Positions 8,632 through 13,241 of a DNA stretch of 13,241 nt are shown here, one piece after another. The DNA is from Lachnoclostridium sp. UBA739 (lineage in GTDB: Bacteria; Bacillota_A; Clostridia; Lachnospirales; Lachnospiraceae): positions 1-13,241 of the forward strand of contig DBKX01000305.1 of NCBI GenBank assembly GCA_002297865.1. The letters run 5' to 3'. Position 1 is the stretch's first letter, and each line of letters opens with the position of its first letter. The notes beneath the pieces are model-generated. The model had not been told where the DNA came from. It saw only the letters and a list, made by a program, of their open reading frames with translations, and searched no databases. A program made the position numbers and the translations under genes.

Positions 8632-9849
8632 CTAACGAAATACACTCTCATAAGCAAAATTAGTGGTAAACATAGCAAGCAAAGCTCGGAGAAGTTCAAT
8701 AAAAGGATTGGAACGAATGTCTTTTTTGTGATCTAAGAAAAATGTGAAGCCAGCCTTATGAAATTCTCGCTCAATCATATTAGCATACGTCTCAACATCG
8801 CCTGTAACAACCGCAATATCACGATAACGGTATCCCTCATCTCGAATTAACCGGTTAATCTTGCTTATGGTATAAATGATTTCCCCTTTCGGATTGGAGG
8901 CTGACATAATCTGAATGTCATCCTGTTCCTCTTTAAAACGCTGATAAGGGAAACGGAATAAGTTGTGTTCCAAGGCAGCAAGAGCCTTACTTTCTCGAAA
9001 ACGATACGGAACCTGCTTTTCTTTTCCCGCATACCAAGGCTCTAGTATTTCAGTCTGGGTATCTCTTGCAATCTGATAAAGCTTATCAATGGTCTGCTTA
9101 CTAAGATGAAATAGCTGGAACTGTTCCGTCTTCTTGCTCATAACCTCCCGACGATCAAGTGTTACAGTTACATACACATTTGGACAAAGAACCATTAACT
9201 TTTCTAATACCTTATACTGATTTGGTGTAAATCCCGTAAAGCCATCAAAACAAATGGTACTGTTACGTATTATTTTAGACTGCTCAATACTATCGCATAA
9301 GGCTTCTAGCACCTCTTCTGCTGTAATATATTTGTTCTCTAATAGTTCCCGAAAACGCCTATACACAAGCAAGGTATCTTCTAATTTAGCATGTAATAAT
9401 GGCTTTTTCTCTGTTAGTTCTACCATTTTTTCTAAGTCACCAAGACCTATACTATACTGCATAAACTCAGACAACAGAGATTTCACTTCCGCAACAAATC
9501 CTGGCTTTTTTGTATCTCCCTTAAATATCTTTAAGTACTCTTTTTTCTCTTCTAGTGCTTTTCGCACAAGCATACTTTTTCCTGTTTCCTCTAAGACCAC
9601 CATATCTTGTTTACCAATCTCTTCAAAGATACGATAGGACAAACGTAAGAAACTTAATATGTCTATGTTCATAATTCCGTGGTTTGGATGCATGGAAACC
9701 AGTTCTTTCTGGGTCTGAAGCGTAAACTGCTCTGGAACAATGATAATAAAATTCTGTTCTGGATACTTTATGGCATCCTTAATTATTTTGCTGTAAAGTT
9801 CATAGGACTTGCCTTCTCCCGAACTTCCAAGCACGACCTGTAATGGCAT
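8632..9849 (-). CDS. addB: AddB N-terminal fragment (405 aa, ends at the amber codon)
   Basis: This is the product expected if the amber stops translation. It carries the P-loop region (LGSSGEGKS), VPEQFTLQTQKEL and the FDGFTGFTPNQ block typical of the AddB N-terminal domain. It ends at YESVFR, so it has neither nuclease motifs nor any of the four Fe-S cysteines. It could not by itself hold the cluster or cut DNA, though it might still contact AddA. Confidence 0.8.
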   Translation of the reverse strand: MPLQVVLGSSGEGKSYELYSKIIKDAIKYPEQNFIIIVPEQFTLQTQKELVSMHPNHGIMNIDILSFLRLSYRIFEEIGKQDMVVLEETGKSMLVRKALEEKKEYLKIFKGDTKKPGFVAEVKSLLSEFMQYSIGLGDLEKMVELTEKKPLLHAKLEDTLLVYRRFRELLENKYITAEEVLEALCDSIEQSKIIRNSTICFDGFTGFTPNQYKVLEKLMVLCPNVYVTVTLDRREVMSKKTEQFQLFHLSKQTIDKLYQIARDTQTEILEPWYAGKEKQVPYRFRESKALAALEHNLFRFPYQRFKEEQDDIQIMSASNPKGEIIYTISKINRLIRDEGYRYRDIAVVTGDVETYANMIEREFHKAGFTFFLDHKKDIRSNPFIELLRALLAMFTTNFAYESVFR

Positions 9850-9924
9850 ACTTACCTCCTTAAATCGTATTTGATAGTCATATTTTTCATTTTTTTATCA
9901 TACTATTGTATTAATCATAATTAT

Positions 9925-9975
9925 TACTAAATGCGAAAGATAACAAACCGTTGTTTCGCACTATATCATTTAGTA
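9925..9975. repeat. Nested inverted repeats in the addB/FMN-like divergent intergenic region
   Basis: TACTAAATG (9925-9933) is repeated inverted as CATTTAGTA (9967-9975). Inside it, TGCGAAA (9932-9938) pairs with TTTCGCA (9954-9960), and CAA (9944-9946) with TTG (9951-9953). Together they form an interrupted hairpin ending one base before TTTTGGAGG, the ribosome binding site of the plus-strand gene. It could be an operator shared by two divergent genes, a 5'-leader structure that affects initiation, or a remnant of a small repeat element; the sequence does not decide. The rest of the 140-bp gap holds AT-rich -10-like hexamers on the minus strand (TACAAT 9905-9910, TATGAT 9897-9902) without convincing -35 partners. 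Confidence 0.5.
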
Positions 9976-9989
9976 TTTTGGAGGTTCTC

Positions 9990-10418
9990 ATGTCAAAAAC
10001 TAGAATTGTTGTTATCCAAATGAAAGAAATTGTTTATACTGCAATTTTTGTAGGACTAGGAATTCTGCTTATTTTACTATTAGTCGCCATGTTCCTTCCA
10101 AAAGGCAAACATAAGACTTCCGGTCAGGCCGAGTACGTACCTGGCGTTTATACCCATCAGATAACACTAGGGGAATCCTCACTAAATGTTGAAGTTGTTG
10201 TAGATAAGAACCATATCAATAATGTATCGATTACCAATTTAAGTGATTCCATCACGACAATGTATCCTATTGTAGCACCTGCCCTAGATGACATCACCAA
10301 GCAGCTTTCCAATAATGTAAGTCTTAAAGACCTTGTCATCTCAGAAGATTATAAGTACACAGAAATGCTCTTAATTCAGGGCATTGAAACTGCATTAGAT
10401 AAAGCTTTGCAAAAATAA
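9990..10418 (+). CDS. Single-TM small protein with a weak FMN-binding-domain pattern
   Basis: 142 residues. The ATG at 9990 has GGAGG at 9979-9983, six bases upstream; an in-frame ATG at 9951 lies inside the inverted repeat without a ribosome site and is not preferred. A short N-terminus is followed by one hydrophobic segment at ~15-36 (AIFVGLGILLILLLVAMFL) and then a basic PKGKHK, so the ~100-residue C-terminal domain should be outside the cell (positive-inside cues are mixed). That domain reads PGVYTHQ, a strand LNVEVVVDKNHINNVSI, and ends GIETALDKALQK. This is the layout of FMN_bind domains ('G.Y', 'V.V.V..G.I..V', then a final helix '..A...AL'). The threonine-containing SGAT(S/T) motif that carries covalent flavin is missing (ISEDYKYT in its place), so any flavin attachment is doubtful. 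The gene is divergent from addB and has its own terminator. Function is unknown. Confidence 0.75.
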   Translation: MSKTRIVVIQMKEIVYTAIFVGLGILLILLLVAMFLPKGKHKTSGQAEYVPGVYTHQITLGESSLNVEVVVDKNHINNVSITNLSDSITTMYPIVAPALDDITKQLSNNVSLKDLVISEDYKYTEMLLIQGIETALDKALQK

Positions 10419-10437
10419 AACTTCATACATACTAAAT

Positions 10438-10481
10438 AGTTCTACCGCAAAGCTTTGGCTTCACGATAGAACTTATTTTTT
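10438..10481. terminator. Terminator hairpin between the FMN-like gene and the nadE operon
   Basis: Arms 10438-10453 and 10458-10473 form a 16-bp stem around a 4-nt loop. On the plus strand the stem has three C-A type mismatches but is followed by TTATTTTTT (10473-10481), fitting a terminator for the gene ending at 10418. On the minus strand the same three positions become G-U wobbles, so the RNA stem is fully paired. There it lies 19 bases past the small gene's stop at 10493 but lacks a good U tract. It probably serves both converging genes. Confidence 0.7.
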
Positions 10482-10492
10482 ACTCAGATAAC

Positions 10493-10780
10493 CTACATTA
10501 ACTTAAAGTCATCCCAATATTTATCTACTGCATCGTCTCTGACTGCACGGTAGTATAATCTTGCAATCTCTTGTGGCACTTCCACTGCTGCATCTTCATT
10601 CTTTAATTTCACTGTAATGTCATCAGATGATTTATAATTTAAATAACGCTGTTCAGGATTCTCATCTACCCAAGCTCTTGCTTTATCTTCCCAATCCAAA
10701 ATATCATCTTCCGTCAAACGATCATATTCCGTCATCTGAAACTTAATCTCTTCAATAAAATCTTCAAAATCAAAATTCAT
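10493..10780 (-). CDS. Small acidic protein of unknown function, overlapping nadE
   Basis: 95 residues, strongly acidic, with no Cys, signal peptide or membrane segment, so it should be cytoplasmic. The sequence looks mostly helical (FEDFIEEIKFQMTEYDRL; PQEIARLYYRAVRDDAVDKY), with a short central region NYKSSDDITVKLKN that may form strands. I recognise no family. The ATG at 10780 has GGAGG seven bases upstream, embedded in the last codons of nadE, and the coding regions overlap by 11 bp, so translation is very likely coupled to nadE. It ends in TAG, two codons before an in-frame TGA. It could be a conserved clostridial hypothetical protein. The overlap alone does not show a role in NAD synthesis. 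Confidence 0.8.
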   Translation of the reverse strand: MNFDFEDFIEEIKFQMTEYDRLTEDDILDWEDKARAWVDENPEQRYLNYKSSDDITVKLKNEDAAVEVPQEIARLYYRAVRDDAVDKYWDDFKLM

Positions 10781-12713
10781 ATTGTTCCTCCAATGTTTTT
10801 AAGTTGTCTAGCCAAATCTGTACACTAGCATCACTAGGCATTCTTAAATCACCTCTTGGTGATAACGCAACACTACCAATCTTTGGACCATCCGGTAAGC
10901 AGGAACGCTTAAACTGCTGCGAAAAGAATCTATGATAGAAATTATTCAGCCATTTGTAAATCGTCTTTTTATCATATTTTCCAGCAAACGCTTCTGTTGC
11001 CAGATAGAACACCTTTGTAGGCATGTATCCAAAACGCAATATATAATATAAAAAGAAATCGTGCAGCTCGTAAGGACCTACAATATCTTCGGTCTTTTGC
11101 GCAATCTCACCATCCTTTGGTGGCAATAATTCTGGACTTACTGGTGTATCAAGTACTTCATAAAGAATATCTGCTAACTTTTTATCTGTTGCACTTTCCG
11201 CATAGTATTCAACTAAATAACGTACAAGTGTCTTTGGTACGCCTGCATTTACACCATACATTGACATATGATCTCCATTGTAAGTTGCCCAGCCAAGTGC
11301 AAGTTCCGATAAATCTCCTGTTCCAATTACCATACCACCTACCATATTGGCAATGTTCATTAGTACAAGGGTACGCATACGTGCCTGTCCATTTTCATAA
11401 GTAACGTCATGTGTTTCTAAGTCATGTCCAATACTTTGTAGATGAGCGGTTACAGATTCATGAATTGGAATCTCTTTCAGCGTAGCACCAAGTATTTTTG
11501 TTAATTCAACCGCATTGGTGTAAGTTCTGTCTGTTGTGCCAAAACATGGCATGGTAACACAGATAATATCTTTTCTGTCTAATCCTGCTTTATCAAATGC
11601 CAAGGCAGTTACAAGCAATGCTAATGTGGAATCCAATCCACCAGAAATACCGATTACCACACTCTTGCAATGAGTATGCAATAGTCTTTTTCTTAAGCCC
11701 ATAGCCTGTAACATAAGAATTTCATCACAACGTTCTTGTTTTGCATATTTTGAACTTGGCACAAATGGTGTCTGACGATATGTTCTAGTAAGCTTCACGT
11801 CTTCTATTTTTGAAAATGTAAAATCAACAAAAGTAAACTTATCTTTACATTCATCCTCTACTAAATACGTTGATATTCTTCTACGTTCATTACTTATATG
11901 CTGTAAATCAATTTCAGCTGTAATCTGTTCATTTTTAAAACGGTCAGATTCTTTTAGAATAGCACCATTTTCTGTAATTATATTGTGCCCAGTATACACT
12001 AAATCTGTTGTTGACTCACCATCTCCTGCCGATGCATAAACATAACCACAAACTAAGTTAGCAGAATGACCACTAATTAATTTACGACGGTATTTTTCTT
12101 TTCCTGTCGTTTCATCACTCGCAGATAAATTAGCAATGATAGTCGCACCCGCATTAACCTGGTAAGCTGATGGTGGTATCGAAACCCAAACATCCTCACA
12201 GATTTCCACTCCAAGAACAAAATCTTTCATATTGGTACATCTGAACAGGATTTGAGTTCCAAATGGAATTGCTTCCTCTTGCCCATCAAGATAGATGTAG
12301 TCTGTTATTTTATTTCCTATTGCAAAATGACGTGCCTCGTAAAATTCCGAGTAATTGGGTATATGTGTTTTTGGAACAATACCAATTACTTTGCCGTGAA
12401 ATAAAATTGCAGCAACATTATATAAAATGCCATCCTTAGTCATTGGTAAACCAACTGCAATTACACTATCACAATCTTTTGTCTCTTTTGCAAGATAAAT
12501 AAGCTGTGTTTTTGTTTCTTCTAACAAAATATCTTGTAAAAATAAATCTCCACATGTATACGCTGTTATACAAAGTTCAGGGAAAACAATTAATTTTACC
12601 CCTTCCTTGTCTTTTTCTTTTACGATTTTTAGAATCTGTTCTGTATTAAATTGGGGGTTTGCGACCTGAACGTCTGACGTTGCGGCACACACTTTTAAGA
12701 ACCCATGTTTCAT
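10770..12713 (-). CDS. nadE: Glutamine-dependent NAD(+) synthetase
   Basis: Makes NAD from deamido-NAD (nicotinate adenine dinucleotide), ATP and glutamine, the last step of NAD biosynthesis. The 647-residue protein has two domains. Residues ~1-290 are a nitrilase-type glutaminase that releases ammonia, with the catalytic triad Glu46 (VFPELC), Lys115 (VPKTHIPN) and Cys172 (GVEICEDVW). Residues ~320-647 are the synthetase, with the N-type ATP pyrophosphatase loop SGGLDS at 357-362, GTGDLSELALGW at ~464-475, and SPRGDLRMPSDAS near the C-terminus. All catalytic residues are present and the length matches the large two-domain class (as in Mycobacterium tuberculosis), not the short ammonia-dependent class. 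An in-frame ATG at 12800 is rejected: it lies within the -35 region, whereas AGGAG sits just upstream of the 12713 ATG. First gene of a two-gene operon with the 95-aa protein. Confidence 0.96.
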   Translation of the reverse strand: MKHGFLKVCAATSDVQVANPQFNTEQILKIVKEKDKEGVKLIVFPELCITAYTCGDLFLQDILLEETKTQLIYLAKETKDCDSVIAVGLPMTKDGILYNVAAILFHGKVIGIVPKTHIPNYSEFYEARHFAIGNKITDYIYLDGQEEAIPFGTQILFRCTNMKDFVLGVEICEDVWVSIPPSAYQVNAGATIIANLSASDETTGKEKYRRKLISGHSANLVCGYVYASAGDGESTTDLVYTGHNIITENGAILKESDRFKNEQITAEIDLQHISNERRRISTYLVEDECKDKFTFVDFTFSKIEDVKLTRTYRQTPFVPSSKYAKQERCDEILMLQAMGLRKRLLHTHCKSVVIGISGGLDSTLALLVTALAFDKAGLDRKDIICVTMPCFGTTDRTYTNAVELTKILGATLKEIPIHESVTAHLQSIGHDLETHDVTYENGQARMRTLVLMNIANMVGGMVIGTGDLSELALGWATYNGDHMSMYGVNAGVPKTLVRYLVEYYAESATDKKLADILYEVLDTPVSPELLPPKDGEIAQKTEDIVGPYELHDFFLYYILRFGYMPTKVFYLATEAFAGKYDKKTIYKWLNNFYHRFFSQQFKRSCLPDGPKIGSVALSPRGDLRMPSDASVQIWLDNLKTLEEQYEF

Positions 12714-12735
12714 AAAGCTCCTACCTTTCTCTTTC

Positions 12736-12757
12736 AACAATTTACAATTAGATTGTT
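12736..12757. repeat. Short inverted repeat in the nadE leader, possible operator
   Basis: AACAAT (12736-12741) and ATTGTT (12752-12757) are 6-bp inverted arms with a 10-bp gap, lying between the nadE -10 box and its ribosome binding site. The position would suit a repressor site for NAD biosynthesis control, but I cannot match it to a known NiaR or NrtR operator, and AT-rich DNA yields such repeats by chance. Confidence 0.25.
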
Positions 12758-12771
12758 TTCGTATCAGCTTT

Positions 12772-12800
12772 ATTATATGTATTCTACTGGGAAAATACAA
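12772..12800 (-). promoter_or_regulatory. nadE: Sigma-A promoter of nadE
   Basis: On the minus strand TTGTAT (12795-12800), an exact 17-bp gap, then a perfect TATAAT (12772-12777), 58 bases before the nadE ATG. This is the best vegetative promoter in the window. Its -35 box lies three bases from the point where transposase similarity begins on the other strand. Confidence 0.8.
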
Positions 12801-12802
12801 GG

Positions 12803-13194
12803 TATGGAAAAAATATTATTCATGCGGACAGTTACGTAAAGATTTATCTAGAAACTACCCCCAAAGAGCTCAAATGCCCCAACTGTGGGCTCTCAACAAA
12901 AAGAATTCACGATTACAGAACACAGACAATCAAGGACTTACAAATGATATTACAGAAGGCTTTAATAATAAGGTTAAAGTTCTGAAACGTATCTCTTATG
13001 GAATACGAAATTTCAAACGTTTCAGAACTCGAATTTTACACTCTTGTAACGAAATAATTACAGACTGGCACGAAGGTTTATTTGTCATGCCAAAAACAGG
13101 TGAATTTAGTTCAAACATAAAAACAGCCCTACATCCAGTGATAGAGCATGATTCAAAGAATCATACCCCAACACTTGACATAGAGCCTGAATAA
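12803..13194 (+). pseudogene. Remnant of an ISL3-family transposase, internally deleted
   Basis: Two pieces of one transposase lie in different frames. Codons from about 12803 to 12941 read an N-terminal DNA-binding segment: DSYVKIYLETTPKEL, then zinc-ribbon CPNCG, then RIHDYRTQTIKDL. From about 12940 a different frame gives ITEGFNNKVKVLKR and GIRNFKRFRTRIL, the well-known C-terminal block of ISL3 transposases, running to a TAA at 13192-13194. The family is normally 400 residues or more; here the second zinc CxxC, the DDE core and most of the middle are missing. The element is therefore dead: one large deletion with a frame change joins the two ends. An ATG-started frame at 12874 would give a 106-aa product, but its first ~25 residues are out-of-frame nonsense. 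No clear terminal inverted repeats were found. Confidence 0.8.
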
Positions 13195-13195
13195 C

Positions 13196-13217
13196 AAAAA
13201 AACAGCCTTCCGGCTGC
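13196..13217 (-). terminator. Minus-strand Rho-independent terminator of a gene beyond the right edge
   Basis: On the minus strand, a CAGCC/GGCTG stem (13203-13207 with 13212-13216) with a GGAA loop runs into seven Us (13196-13202). It lies just after the transposase remnant stop and likely ends a minus-strand gene entering from the right. The plus strand has only a poor pyrimidine tail. The last 24 bases of the window hold no other feature I can support. Confidence 0.75.
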
Positions 13218-13241
13218 TCTCTCTTTTCATTATACTCTTCT

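Larger units (their letters stand above)
6382..9849 (-). pseudogene. addB: addB, ATP-dependent nuclease subunit B, interrupted by one in-frame amber codon
   Basis: AddB is the partner of AddA: it has an inactivated-helicase fold that scans for Chi, and a C-terminal nuclease stabilised by a 4Fe-4S cluster. Reading straight through gives 1155 codons, the normal family length. The start at 9849 is preceded by a perfect AAGGAGG. Codons 7-15 hold a P-loop (LGSSGEGKS). Codon 406 (8632-8634) is TAG; frame and flanking sequence continue without shift (YESVFR, stop, ERTGLLDF). Homologous AddB proteins, as I recall them, have a Tyr here (YESVFRYLRTGLL), which one base change would turn into TAG. Past the stop everything is intact: the cluster cysteines at 777, 1106, 1109 and 1115 (ASCAFAHF; CDYCKFDGIC), nuclease GRIDR with Asp924, and DYKSG at 941-945. 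This suggests a very recent nonsense mutation, read-through or suppression, or a base-call error. If the stop is real and not bypassed, the nuclease and cluster are lost from the N-terminal product. Confidence 0.85.

Noticed and set aside
8616..8634. Genome-wide reassignment of TAG as a sense codon (or pyrrolysine use) to explain the addB stop
   Set aside because: The 95-aa gene ends in TAG at 10493-10495, and no other in-frame TAG occurs in the long coding regions. No evidence beyond the one codon supports recoding.
8632..8634. A frameshift as the cause of the addB split
   Set aside because: The upstream and downstream frames are the same; only one codon is non-sense.
3157..9637. Several open frames of 60-155 codons on the strand opposite addA and addB
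   Set aside because: They are serine/leucine-rich antisense shadows without ribosome sites or recognisable domains.
12714..12800. N-terminal extension of NadE to an ATG at 12800
   Set aside because: It would overlap the -35 and -10 promoter boxes, and the glutaminase domain normally begins near the 12713 ATG.
13148..13164. ATGATTC-AAA-GAATCAT inverted repeat as an IS end
   Set aside because: It lies inside the transposase tail coding sequence, and no partner copy was found at the other side.
12874..13194. A free-standing 106-aa gene
   Set aside because: The first part is read out of frame relative to the zinc-ribbon piece; only the later part matches a transposase tail, so it is a remnant.
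1..13241. CRISPR array, tRNA/rRNA genes, phage module or defence island
   Set aside because: No spaced direct repeats, no cloverleaf or rRNA sequence, and no phage or known defence genes other than the housekeeping AddAB were seen on either strand.

Overview
The window looks like chromosomal DNA from an endospore-forming, low-GC Gram-positive anaerobe, most likely a Clostridia/Lachnospiraceae-type genome. The grounds are AT-rich codon use, strong GGAGG-type ribosome binding sites, a small acid-soluble spore protein gene, a Firmicutes-type AddAB recombination helicase-nuclease with an iron-sulfur AddB, and a two-domain glutamine-dependent NAD synthetase. Species cannot be fixed from the sequence alone.

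Layout, left to right. (1) Positions 3-185 hold the 3' end of a plus-strand gene whose C-terminus resembles ROK-family repressors/kinases; it ends in an 18-bp perfect hairpin terminator. (2) Positions 304-519 encode a small alpha/beta-type SASP on the plus strand, with a GTG start and a forespore-like promoter; a hairpin at 532-575 separates it from the convergent chemoreceptor gene. (3) Positions 588-2681 (minus) encode a two-TM methyl-accepting chemotaxis protein with its own promoter. (4) Positions 2763-9849 (minus) hold the addB-addA pair, whose coding regions overlap by 44 bp. addA is intact. addB carries a single in-frame amber codon (TAG, 8632-8634) about one third of the way in, while all downstream catalytic and Fe-S residues remain intact. 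(5) A divergent gene at 9990-10418 encodes a single-TM small protein with a faint FMN-binding-domain pattern. (6) Positions 10493-12713 (minus) hold nadE and an acidic 95-aa protein of unknown function, overlapping by 11 bp, driven by a near-consensus sigma-A promoter. (7) The right end is a decayed ISL3-type transposase: the N-terminal zinc-ribbon piece is joined out of frame to the C-terminal piece, with the core missing. It is followed by a minus-strand terminator for a gene beyond the window.

Functionally this is mostly a housekeeping region: recombinational repair (AddAB processes double-strand ends for RecA loading), NAD biosynthesis, chemotaxis and spore DNA protection. I see no CRISPR array, tRNA, rRNA, phage module or new defence system. 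The strongest anomaly is the amber codon in addB. Secondary points of interest are the nested inverted repeats between addB and its divergent neighbour, a hairpin whose mismatches become G-U wobbles on one strand only, and the IS remnant directly abutting the nadE promoter. There is no stretch over 300 bases without coding or recognisable remnant sequence.
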